Assembly (NCBI RefSeq): GCF_020099395.1
Contig: NZ_CP083590.1
Coordinates: 3,844,001 to 3,908,000, forward strand
Reading direction: 5' to 3'
Source: Streptomyces mobaraensis
Lineage (GTDB): Bacteria > Actinomycetota > Actinomycetes > Streptomycetales > Streptomycetaceae
DNA length: 64,000 nt
This document shows, piece after piece, positions 52,919 to 59,958 of the stretch. The notes beneath the pieces are model-generated. The model did no database searches, was not told the origin of the DNA, and was given only the letters and a program-made list of their open reading frames with translations. The stretch's first letter is position 1. Every line of letters begins with the position of its first letter. The position numbers were made by a program, and so were the translations under genes.

Positions 52919-53170
52919 ATGAGCTCCGCCCTCTCCGCTATACCCGCCCTGCTCCTCATCACGCTGTGCTACGCCGTGCTCTGCGCCGTCAGCCCCCTCG
53001 GCACCTGCCGGAAGTGCCACGGCTTCGGCTTTCAGGTCCGGAAGAACCGCCGCGGCCGGATCTCGCGCGGTCGCGACTGCCGCCGCTGCCGCGGCCACGG
53101 CAAGCGCGTCCGCGTCGGTCGCCACCTCTACAACCTCGCCTCGCGGGTCCACCGCGACGGCACCCGCTGA
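52919..53170 (+). CDS. Small membrane protein with a DnaJ-like zinc ribbon
   Basis: An 83-residue protein: one membrane helix (about 5-27), then two C-x2-C knuckles (CRKCHGFGF and CRRCRGHGKR) about 20 residues apart, with the Gly-x-Gly pattern of DnaJ zinc fingers, and a basic tail. GGGAGG sits before the ATG. It is likely part of the spread/transfer set; exact role unknown. Confidence 0.75.
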   Translation: MSSALSAIPALLLITLCYAVLCAVSPLGTCRKCHGFGFQVRKNRRGRISRGRDCRRCRGHGKRVRVGRHLYNLASRVHRDGTR

Positions 53171-53187
53171 CCCCGAAGGAGCCCACC

Positions 53188-53382
53188 GTGTTCGTGTCGA
53201 TCTCCGCTCTCGCGCTGTTCGGCGTGCTCCTGGCCCTGCTCCTCCGCTTCAAGGCCCTGGGCATCGGCGCCGCCGTGGTGGCCGTCCTCTTCGGCTTCTA
53301 CCTCTCCCGGACCGGCGCGGCCGGCTCCATCGACCAGATCATGACCGCCCTGAGCGGCGCGGTCCGCGACTTCGGCAAGTGA
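53188..53382 (+). CDS. Small two-helix membrane protein (Spd-like)
   Basis: A 64-residue protein of two hydrophobic helices (SISALALFGVLLALLL and GIGAAVVAVLFGFYL) with a short polar tail. AAGGAG lies six bases before the GTG. Proteins of this type recur after traB in AICEs and Streptomyces plasmids, where they are regarded as spread (Spd) functions. Confidence 0.75.
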   Translation: MFVSISALALFGVLLALLLRFKALGIGAAVVAVLFGFYLSRTGAAGSIDQIMTALSGAVRDFGK

Positions 53383-53407
53383 CCGACCAACCCACAAGGA
53401 GACGACC

Positions 53408-53644
53408 ATGTGCGAGTGCCGGACCACCGTCCCCCGCATCTCCCTGATGGCCGCCGCGGAACTCCGCGACGTCCTCAGCGCCCTCGAACGCGGTAAGGGG
53501 CCGGTCGCCATCGCCGCCCTGATGGCCATCGATCCCGAGTCCTGGCAGGCGATCGAGCACCGCCTCGCCGCGGTCGGCGGCGACCTCCGCGCCCTGCTGG
53601 ACGCGGCCGGCGAGGGCGACACCCGCCGGTACGCCCTCCGCTGA
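53408..53644 (+). CDS. Small soluble AICE protein, 78 residues
   Basis: A 78-residue, mostly helical protein with a strong ribosome site (AAGGAGACGACC before ATG). MAAAELRDVLSALERG and DPESWQAIEHRLAAVGGDLRALLDAA suggest two or three amphipathic helices. No family was recognised. Part of the rightward operon. Confidence 0.7.
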   Translation: MCECRTTVPRISLMAAAELRDVLSALERGKGPVAIAALMAIDPESWQAIEHRLAAVGGDLRALLDAAGEGDTRRYALR

Positions 53645-53739
53645 CGGCCCCCCCCGTGCGGCCTCAACTCCCCTTCACCGGAGGTGAGGCCGTGCGGAGG
53701 ACCGGACAGACCGGCCCGAACGAGCAGGGAGGACTTTTC

Positions 53740-54360
53740 GTGACCAAGCCTGCTGTTGCCTGGTTCCAGAGCCTGACCGAAAGCGTCTTCGCCCTCGGCG
53801 CGGCGGCTAGGGAACTGCGCATGGCCAACGACGCGGCCCGCGTCGCCGCCTGGAGCGTCGACCCGCACCGCTTGCTCCCCGTCGACGGTGAGCTGAACGT
53901 CCCCGGGGCGCCCTTCTTCCGCCCGCACGAAGCGGCTGTGTGTGAGCTGGCCAATGTCTACCGACAGCTGGAGAACCGCACGAAGCGGATGTATGAGAAC
54001 ACTGCCCTCGCCTACGCCCATGGTGCGGCTGCGGCGGCGCTGGCCGTACTCCGGGGCGAACGCCCGTACCACGCCGAACTGCGGCGCGAGGAAGGCCAGT
54101 ACGTGCTGCCGGCCACTGGGCTGCCCAACCCGACCGGCCTCCTGGGTGGGTGGAACGGCGGCCCCCGACTCGTCGGGCTGCGCCGCGTGCTCCTCCAGCG
54201 CCAGGACGAGGCGGACGCGGCTCGTGCGGAACGTCACTGTGCGGCCGACGAGTTCACGGTGCACCTGGCCGACGCCGCATACGCCTTCGGCGAGCAGGCC
54301 GAGAGCGCCCTCCACTTCGCCTTGATGACCACGAGCAGGGACGACGAGGAGACCTGGTGA
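53740..54360 (+). CDS. AICE protein of unknown function, helical
   Basis: A 206-residue protein. Helical N-terminal and C-terminal parts flank a Gly/Pro-rich middle (GLPNPTGLLGGWNGGPRLVGL). GTG 53740 has GGAGG seven bases upstream and is chosen over upstream starts. A hairpin (CGGCCTCA/TGAGGCCG) lies in the leader. Its stop overlaps the next gene by GTGA, so the pair is coupled. No known domain. Confidence 0.65.
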   Translation: MTKPAVAWFQSLTESVFALGAAARELRMANDAARVAAWSVDPHRLLPVDGELNVPGAPFFRPHEAAVCELANVYRQLENRTKRMYENTALAYAHGAAAAALAVLRGERPYHAELRREEGQYVLPATGLPNPTGLLGGWNGGPRLVGLRRVLLQRQDEADAARAERHCAADEFTVHLADAAYAFGEQAESALHFALMTTSRDDEETW

Positions 54361-54704
54361 CCACCCCGGAAGCGCCCACCCCCGACCCCGCCACGGCGTA
54401 CGCGGAGGCCCCCAGCATCATCGCCGAGATCGGCTGGGTGGCGAGGCAGCGGGGCTCGCAGCCGGACCGTGAGTTCTGGCTCCGCAAGGCCGCCGTGTTC
54501 GACCGCATCGCGCTCAAGGAGGCGGCGAGCTACGCCCCGGAGGTGGCGGCGCCGGCGATCGAGGCCGCCGCCGACGCGGCGCTCCAGCTGGTGCGCTACG
54601 ACGCCACGCACGAGGGGCTGAGCCCGAGGGGCTTCGAACTGGTCACCGCGGACGACCACCGCGAGCACGTCCGCCGCGCCTACCTGGCCTGGAGCCGTTC
54701 GTAG
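54357..54704 (+). CDS. AICE protein of unknown function, coupled to the previous gene
   Basis: A 115-residue helical, acidic protein (TTPEAPTPDPATAYAEAPSIIAEIGWVARQRG...). The GTG start overlaps the preceding stop (GTGA). No domain or membrane helix. It precedes the replication genes and might be an accessory to them. Confidence 0.65.
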   Translation: MTTPEAPTPDPATAYAEAPSIIAEIGWVARQRGSQPDREFWLRKAAVFDRIALKEAASYAPEVAAPAIEAAADAALQLVRYDATHEGLSPRGFELVTADDHREHVRRAYLAWSRS

Positions 54705-54715
54705 GTCTGCGAATC

Positions 54716-54757
54716 CCGGGGCAGCGGTCGACGGGTCAAGGACGCCCGCTGCCCCGG
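54716..54757 (+). ncRNA. Structured leader B with conserved loop
   Basis: A perfect 11-bp stem (CCGGGGCAGCG 54716-54726; CGCTGCCCCGG 54747-54757) encloses TCGACGGGTCAA (54728-54739), the same loop as leader A. Both are followed by a CATCCCA-containing stretch and CAGGAG. It ends 38 bp before the prim-pol start. Candidate cis-regulatory RNA. Confidence 0.5.
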
Positions 54758-54795
54758 CCTCCCATCCCAACCAAGACACAGGAGGTGTCACCAGC

Positions 54796-55686
54796 ATGCC
54801 TCAGAACAGCTCTCGTCCGCTGCTGGACGCCGCTCTTGCGGCGGCCGAGCGCGGCTGGAGGGTCTTCCCGATCCGGCACGGCGGCAAGTGCCCGGCGGTG
54901 CGAGCGTGGGAGCGGCGCGCGACGACCGATGTCACGCGCATCTCCCGCTGCTGGACCGCGTCCCCCTTCAACGTCGGCATCGCCACCGGCCCGTCGAAGC
55001 TGGTCGTGATCGACCTGGACGTGCCCAAGCACGGCCAGGACCTTCCGCCCGCCGGAACGCCGCCGAAGGTGACCACCGGCGCGGACGCGCTGTCCCATCT
55101 CGCGGCAGAGCACGGGCAGCCGTTCCCCGCCGACACCCACACCGTCCGGACGGCCGGCGGCGGAACCCACCTCTACTTCGCCGCACCGCAGAGCGTCGAG
55201 CTGCGCAACACCGCGGGCGCGCTTGGATGGAAGATCGACACCCGGGCGGCAGGCGGCTGCGTCGTCGGCGCCGGCAGCACCGTCAACGGCAAGCCGTACA
55301 CCCGCGTCGTCGACATCGACCCGGCCCCGCTGCCGCACTGGCTGCTCGACCTCCTCCGACCGGCGACCCTCCCCCCGCAGAAGCCGGTGACCGTGTCGCT
55401 CGGCTTCGACCGCCGCAGCGGCTACCTCAAGGCGGCCGTGAATGGGGAGCTGGCCAAGGTCGCCAACTCCCCGGCACACGGCCACAACAACACCCTCTAC
55501 CTCGCGGCCGTCGCCCTCGGGCAGCTCGTCGCCGGGGGAGAACTGAGCGCCGCCGACGTGACCGAGTGGCTGGCGGCGGCCGCGCTCCGCGTCGGCCAGG
55601 GCGACCGCGAGGCCCGGCGCACGATCGCCTCGGGCCTGAAGGCCGGCGCCCGCCGTCCGCGAACCGTGGCGAGGAGGGCGGCATGA
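54796..55686 (+). CDS. Bifunctional DNA primase/polymerase (prim-pol), AICE replication protein
   Basis: A 296-residue prim-pol of the archaeo-eukaryotic primase superfamily. The catalytic acids are Asp73 and Asp75 (VVIDLDVPKHG) and the conserved His lies in GGGTHLYF. A short C-terminal helical domain follows. In AICEs lacking a rolling-circle RepSA, this enzyme with a RepA-like ATPase starts replication of the excised circle. The ATG has AGGAGG upstream and its stop overlaps the next start (ATGA). Confidence 0.92.
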   Translation: MPQNSSRPLLDAALAAAERGWRVFPIRHGGKCPAVRAWERRATTDVTRISRCWTASPFNVGIATGPSKLVVIDLDVPKHGQDLPPAGTPPKVTTGADALSHLAAEHGQPFPADTHTVRTAGGGTHLYFAAPQSVELRNTAGALGWKIDTRAAGGCVVGAGSTVNGKPYTRVVDIDPAPLPHWLLDLLRPATLPPQKPVTVSLGFDRRSGYLKAAVNGELAKVANSPAHGHNNTLYLAAVALGQLVAGGELSAADVTEWLAAAALRVGQGDREARRTIASGLKAGARRPRTVARRAA

Positions 55687-56693
55687 CCGAGCCCCTGCCG
55701 CACCTCTACTCCACCACCCACGCGGAGCCGCAGCCCCTCCAACCCGCCCAGCAGCGCATCCGCACCGCCTGGACGGCGGACGAGCTGATGGCGGCAGAGT
55801 TCCCCGAGCCGCGCTGGGCGGTGCCAGGGATCATCTCCGAGGGCGTGAACCTCCTCGCCGGTCCGCCGAAGGTCGGCAAGTCCTGGCTGTCCCTGGGCCT
55901 GGCCCTCTCCGTCGCCGCCGGCGGCCAGGCGATGGACACGGTCCCGGTGGAGGGCGGCCCGGTGCTCTACCTCGCCCTGGAGGACACCCCGCGCCGGCTC
56001 CAGACGCGCATGCGGAAGATCCTCGGCGGCGAGCCGGCGCCGGCCGCGCTGACGCTGGCCACCTCCTGCCCGCCGCTCCCGCAGGGCGGCAACGAGGCCA
56101 TCGCCCAGTGGGTGGAGCGCAACCCCGACGCCCGGATGGTGATCGTGGACGTCTTCGCGAAAATGCGCGGCCCGTCCGCCCCGGGCACCTCCGCCTACGA
56201 CGCCGATTACGCCGCGGTCGGCCACGCCAAGCGGATCGCGGACCACTACGGCATCGCCATGGTCCTGGTCCACCACGTCCGCAAGGCCGGCTCCGACGAC
56301 TTCCTCGCCGAGGTCTCCGGCACCAACGGCCTGGCCGGCGCCGCCGACGCCACCCTCGTCCTCAAGCGCTCCCGCGGCCAGGCCGACGGCGTCCTCCACG
56401 TCACCGGCCGCGACGTCGACGAAGCCGAGTACGCCCTCCGCTTCCACGCCGAGGCCGGCGCCTGGCAACTCCTCGAAGGCCCCGCCGCAGCCCACACCAT
56501 CGGCGACACTCGCGCCACCGTCCTCCGCTACGTCCGCGACCACCCCGGCGCCAAACCGAAGCAGATCGCCGAGGGCACCGGCCTCGACCCCGCCCTCGTC
56601 CGACAAACCTGCTCGCGGATGGCCAACGACGTCCAACTGATCCGAGACGCCGGCGGCTACGCCGTGCCGTCGGCGGATGGGGGACAGGCATGA
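55683..56693 (+). CDS. RepA-like AAA ATPase/helicase (AAA_25)
   Basis: A 336-residue RecA-fold ATPase. Walker A is GPPKVGKS (residues 60-67), Walker B is in RMVIVDVFAKMRG, and HHVRKAGSDDF is the sensor region. The last 70 residues are a winged-helix-like segment (VRDHPGAKPKQIAEGTGLDPALVRQTCSRM). It resembles the hexameric helicase RepA of RSF1010 and partners with the prim-pol upstream. Coupled on both sides by ATGA. Confidence 0.9.
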   Translation: MTEPLPHLYSTTHAEPQPLQPAQQRIRTAWTADELMAAEFPEPRWAVPGIISEGVNLLAGPPKVGKSWLSLGLALSVAAGGQAMDTVPVEGGPVLYLALEDTPRRLQTRMRKILGGEPAPAALTLATSCPPLPQGGNEAIAQWVERNPDARMVIVDVFAKMRGPSAPGTSAYDADYAAVGHAKRIADHYGIAMVLVHHVRKAGSDDFLAEVSGTNGLAGAADATLVLKRSRGQADGVLHVTGRDVDEAEYALRFHAEAGAWQLLEGPAAAHTIGDTRATVLRYVRDHPGAKPKQIAEGTGLDPALVRQTCSRMANDVQLIRDAGGYAVPSADGGQA

Positions 56694-56956
56694 CGAGTCA
56701 CAGCAGTCACAGTGTCACAGCACAAGAGCGGAAGGAGAGCTACAAGGTGGCGGAACGCCTGCTGACTGTTGCAGAGGTAGCCGAATGGCTTGGCACGACC
56801 GAGCGGTTCCCGCGCCGTCTGATCGCCGAGCGGCGGGTGACCTTCGTCAAGGTCGGCAAGCACGTCCGTATCCCGGAGAGCGCCCTGACGGCGTTCATCG
56901 AGAGCAATACCGTCCAGCCCGTGCGCCGCCGGCCGCGCTACGGGAGGGCTGCCTGA
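56690..56956 (+). CDS. xis: Excisionase (helix-turn-helix, MerR-like)
   Basis: An 88-residue DNA-binding protein: LLTVAEVAEWLGTTERFPRRLIAERRVTFVKVGKHVRIPESALTAFI is the excisionase HTH. It bends attachment-site DNA and turns the integrase towards excision. The start overlaps the RepA stop (ATGA) and its stop overlaps the integrase start (TGATG), so replication, excision and integration are one operon. Confidence 0.9.
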   Translation: MTSHSSHSVTAQERKESYKVAERLLTVAEVAEWLGTTERFPRRLIAERRVTFVKVGKHVRIPESALTAFIESNTVQPVRRRPRYGRAA

Positions 56957-58125
56957 TGCCCAACAACAAGGGAAAGCGGCGCAGGTTCGGGGCGATCCGG
57001 AAGCTGCCGTCCGGGCGGTTCCAAGCCCGTTATCCGGGGCCCGACGGTGTGATGCGTCCCGCTCCGCAGACGTTCGAGACCATGGGCGACGCTGACGACT
57101 GGTTGGCCGAGCAACAGGTCTCGATCCGTCGGGGTGCTTGGACAGATCCCGAAGCCGGGAAGGTCAATTTCGAGGATTACGCGCGGAAGTGGGTGGACGA
57201 ACGGGAGCTCGCTGCCACCACAGACGAGCTGTACCGTCGGCTCTTGCGGTTGCACATCCTGCCCACCTTCGGCGAGCTGGACCTCGACGAGATCGTCGCG
57301 CCGGTTGTGAGGACTTGGCGGGCCGAGCGCAAGGCAGCGACCGGTTCCACGACCGTGGCCAAGTCGTACCGGCTGCTCAAGGCCATCCTGGAGACGGCGG
57401 TCGACGACGAGCTGATCCGCCGGAACCCCTGCCGGATCAAGGGGGCGGGCAAGGAGTCGGCGAAGGAGCGATCGGTGGCCACCGTGGCCCAGGTCGACGC
57501 ACTTGCCGACGCGGTCGGGCCGCGATGGCGCCTGATGGTCTACCTCGCCGCTTACGGGCCTGCCCGCCCGGAGGAACAGGCGGCGATGCGGCGGCCGGAC
57601 GTGGTGATGGAGCCCTTGGGGGTGTGGGTGCGCACGGCCGAGCCCGAGTTGACCACGGGGCGGCGGGCTCCGGGCGACACGAAGTCCACAGCAGGCAAGC
57701 GGTTCATCACACTGCCCGCGTTCCTGGAGAAGGAGGTGCGAAGGCACCTCGCCTGGTACACGGAGAAGGCCCCTGAGGGACTGCTGTTCGTAGGCGAACG
57801 CGGCAAGCCGTTCCGGAGGTCCACGTTCGGGCGGAAGTGGCGCAGGGCGCGCGCGGCGGTGGGATTGCCGGACGACTTCCGCTTCTACGACCTCCGACAC
57901 ACCGGGCACACGCTGTCGACCCAGTCCGGAGCGACGCTCAAGGACACCATGGTCCGCGCCGGCCAGTCTTCGGAGAAGGCAGCGATGATCTACCAGCACT
58001 CCAACCACGAACGGCAGCGCGAGGTAGCGGCTGGCATCGACGCCCGGGTCCGGGATGAGCGGCGGAAGGCTCAGGACCGGCCGGGTGATCAAGGTTCTGG
58101 CATGGATCTGGCACATGGCGACTGA
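56956..58125 (+). CDS. int: Tyrosine recombinase (AICE integrase)
   Basis: A 389-residue integrase with an N-terminal AP2-like arm-binding part, SAM-like core-binding domain (about 65-170) and catalytic domain. Active-site residues: Arg in ARPEEQ, Lys in the GKRFITLP region, Arg in YDLRHTGHT, and nucleophile Tyr in MIYQHSN. The first His of the HxxR box is Tyr, and the later GH motif reads AGQSS (His to Gln). It recombines the tRNA-Gly core. It ends 51 bp from attR. Confidence 0.95.
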   Translation: MPNNKGKRRRFGAIRKLPSGRFQARYPGPDGVMRPAPQTFETMGDADDWLAEQQVSIRRGAWTDPEAGKVNFEDYARKWVDERELAATTDELYRRLLRLHILPTFGELDLDEIVAPVVRTWRAERKAATGSTTVAKSYRLLKAILETAVDDELIRRNPCRIKGAGKESAKERSVATVAQVDALADAVGPRWRLMVYLAAYGPARPEEQAAMRRPDVVMEPLGVWVRTAEPELTTGRRAPGDTKSTAGKRFITLPAFLEKEVRRHLAWYTEKAPEGLLFVGERGKPFRRSTFGRKWRRARAAVGLPDDFRFYDLRHTGHTLSTQSGATLKDTMVRAGQSSEKAAMIYQHSNHERQREVAAGIDARVRDERRKAQDRPGDQGSGMDLAHGD

Positions 58126-58143
58126 GCCGGTCTAGACAACGAC

Positions 58144-58172
58144 GAAGGCCCAGGTCACTGACCTGGGCCTTC
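58144..58172. terminator. Terminator between int and the tRNA, supplied by the AICE
   Basis: Perfect 12-bp arms (GAAGGCCCAGGT 58144-58155; ACCTGGGCCTTC 58161-58172) with a 5-base loop, between the int stop and attR. It can end both the integrase mRNA and the tRNA transcript. Confidence 0.85.
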
Positions 58173-58176
58173 CTTC

Positions 58177-58220
58177 AAGAGCGGGCGACGAGAATCGAAC
58201 TCGCGCTCTGAGCTTGGGAA
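58177..58220 (-). repeat. attR: 44-bp direct repeat inside the intact tRNA-Gly gene
   Basis: Identical to 39900-39943. It covers the anticodon loop to the 3' end of the tRNA plus three bases beyond, so the gene stays functional after integration. Confidence 0.95.
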
Positions 58221-58250
58221 GCTCATGTTCTACCATTAAACTACGCCCGC
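58180..58250 (-). tRNA. tRNA-Gly (anticodon CCC)
   Basis: A 71-base cloverleaf: acceptor stem GCGGGCG/CGCCCGC, discriminator U (as expected for Gly), anticodon stem TGAGC/GCTCA with loop TTCCCAA, anticodon CCC, and T-arm GAGTTCGATTCTC. No CCA is encoded. It is the integration target of the AICE and remains complete. Confidence 0.95.
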
Positions 58251-58508
58251 GAGGACGCCCCGTCAGGGCGTCGCATCGTCGCACACTCTACCCCATTCGA
58301 GCCCCTCGGCGCACGTGCCGCAGGGGGCTTTTTCGTTTGCGGGGGTGGTGTGGAAGGGGTGGGGACGGGGGCGTGGGGTGCGGGAGTTGGGGCGTACCGT
58401 GGGGCGCGGTGGTCGGCCCTGGGGGTGGTGGGAGTGCCGCGTACGAGTGCGTCCCATACATCCCCTAATGTGGCTTTTGTCTTTCACGTCCATGGGGAAA
58501 GGGACTCG

Positions 58509-58673
58509 ATGGAGCGCACCGTCGTCCGTTGTGCCGAGGGGCACGTGTTCAGCACCGCTTCGTTCCCGATGCAGAACCTCGGTCCCGGCCGGATCGGTCC
58601 CGGCCGTCTGCTGCGCTGTCCGCGCTGCGCGCGGCTGCGGCACTCGGTGCCGGTGGGGCAGCAGAAGCGGTGA
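58509..58673 (+). CDS. Small zinc-ribbon protein, 54 residues
   Basis: A 54-residue protein with Cys/His in CAEGH and CPRCARLRH, a likely single zinc site, and a Gly/Pro-rich middle (NLGPGRIGPGRL). AAAGGG precedes the ATG. The 258 bp between the tRNA and this gene hold no other feature. Function unknown. Confidence 0.75.
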   Translation: MERTVVRCAEGHVFSTASFPMQNLGPGRIGPGRLLRCPRCARLRHSVPVGQQKR

Positions 58674-58695
58674 TCGCCGCGCGGTGAGCGGCAAC

Positions 58696-58726
58696 GCGGG
58701 CCCGGTCCGGTCAGGACCGGGCCCGC
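58696..58726 (+). terminator. Terminator between the zinc-ribbon gene and dcd
   Basis: Perfect 13-bp arms (GCGGGCCCGGTCC 58696-58708; GGACCGGGCCCGC 58714-58726) with a 5-base loop, then GTCGTCCTTCTTCT. Confidence 0.85.
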
Positions 58727-58757
58727 GTCGTCCTTCTTCTCCGCGTATCCTCGACCC

Positions 58758-59333
58758 GTGCTTCTCTCAGACAAGGACATCCGGACCGAGATCGACGCCG
58801 GCCGGGTGCGGATCGATCCGTACGACGCATCGATGGTGCAGCCGTCGAGTATCGATGTGCGCCTCGACCGCTACTTCCGGGTGTTCGAGAACCACCGGTA
58901 CCCGCACATCGACCCCGCCGTGGAGCAGGCGGACCTCACCCGTGAGGTGGTGCCGGAGGGGGACGAGGCGTTCATCCTGCACCCCGGCGAGTTCGTGCTG
59001 GCCTCGACGTACGAGGTCATCACGCTGCCCGGGGACATCGCCTCGCGGCTGGAGGGCAAGTCCAGCCTGGGCCGGCTCGGCCTGCTGACGCACTCGACCG
59101 CGGGTTTCATCGACCCGGGGTTCTCCGGCCATGTGACGCTGGAGCTGTCGAACATGGCGACGCTCCCGATCAAGCTCTGGCCGGGCATGAAGATCGGGCA
59201 GCTGTGCATGTTCCGGCTGACGTCGCCGGTCGAGCACCCGTACGGGTCCGCGAAGCACGGTTCCCGCTACCAGGGCCAGCGCGGTCCGACGCCGTCGCGG
59301 TCCTTCCAGAATTTCCATCGCACGCAGGTCTGA
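58758..59333 (+). CDS. dcd: dCTP deaminase
   Basis: A 191-residue trimeric enzyme converting dCTP to dUTP for thymidylate synthesis. Signatures: [21 protein letters not shown] and the nucleotide loop [13 protein letters not shown]. No ribosome site precedes the GTG. TATCCT ends eight bases before it, so the mRNA may be leaderless, starting at or next to the GTG. Confidence 0.96.
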   Translation: MLLSDKDIRTEIDAGRVRIDPYDASMVQPSSIDVRLDRYFRVFENHRYPHIDPAVEQADLTREVVPEGDEAFILHPGEFVLASTYEVITLPGDIASRLEGKSSLGRLGLLTHSTAGFIDPGFSGHVTLELSNMATLPIKLWPGMKIGQLCMFRLTSPVEHPYGSAKHGSRYQGQRGPTPSRSFQNFHRTQV

Positions 59334-59381
59334 CCGCGCGGTCGCGCAGGTCCGACGACCAGGGAACAGGGCGAAGAGCAA

Positions 59382-59879
59382 GTGAGTGACATCCGCGAGA
59401 ACCTGACCTACCCGATCTTCGGGCAGGCCATCCGGGAGCTGGCCCAGACCGTCGCGGACGACGGCTACGAGCCCGACATCATCCTGTCCATCGCGCGCGG
59501 CGGCGTCTTCGTCGCCGGCGGCCTCGCCTACGCGCTGGACTGCAAGAACATCCACCTGGTGAACGTCGAGTTCTACACCGGCGTGGGGTCGACGCTCGAG
59601 ATGCCGGTCATGCTGTCGCCCGTCCCGAACGCGATCGACTTCTCCAACAAGAAGGTCCTGATCGCGGACGACGTCGCGGACACCGGCAAGACGCTCAAGC
59701 TCGTCCACGACTTCTGCCTGGAGCACGTCGCCGAGGTCCGCAGCGCGGTGATCTACGAGAAGTCGCACTCGCTGGTGAAGTGCGAGTACGTCTGGAAGCG
59801 CACCGACGAGTGGATCAACTTCCCGTGGAGCGTCGAGCCGCCGGTGGTGCGGCGCGAGGGCCAGGTCCTCGACGCGTGA
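59382..59879 (+). CDS. Phosphoribosyltransferase family protein
   Basis: A 165-residue type I PRTase. The PRPP-binding loop is VLIADDVADTGKTL and an early ILSIARGG loop fits the pyrophosphate site. It is of the purine (xanthine/hypoxanthine) salvage type by size and loop, but the hood region does not identify the base. It follows dcd by 48 bp, both concerned with nucleotides, and is probably co-transcribed. Confidence 0.88.
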   Translation: MSDIRENLTYPIFGQAIRELAQTVADDGYEPDIILSIARGGVFVAGGLAYALDCKNIHLVNVEFYTGVGSTLEMPVMLSPVPNAIDFSNKKVLIADDVADTGKTLKLVHDFCLEHVAEVRSAVIYEKSHSLVKCEYVWKRTDEWINFPWSVEPPVVRREGQVLDA

Positions 59880-59886
59880 TCTGACG

Positions 59887-59951
59887 GCCCGGTACGGCGC
59901 GAAGGCCCCGGCTCCTGTGCGAGGAGCCGGGGCCTTCGCGCCGTACCGGGC
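59887..59951. terminator. Very long bidirectional terminator (30-bp perfect stem)
   Basis: Arms 59887-59916 and 59922-59951 are a perfect 30-bp inverted repeat (begins GCCCGGTACGGCGCGAAGGC) with loop GTGCG, between convergent genes. Confidence 0.92.
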
Positions 59952-59958
59952 GGCGTGG

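Larger units (their letters stand above)
39900..58220. mobile_element. Integrated AICE at tRNA-Gly(CCC)
   Basis: A pSAM2-type actinomycete integrative and conjugative element. It is bounded by identical 44-bp repeats, has int and xis next to the tRNA end, a prim-pol and RepA-like ATPase for replication, a single FtsK-type translocase for double-stranded DNA transfer, DUF2637/Spd-like small membrane proteins, and GntR (KorSA-like) regulators. All backbone genes appear intact. Excision would give a circle of about 18.3 kb. The left 3.5 kb is accessory, and part of it differs sharply in base composition. Confidence 0.93.
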
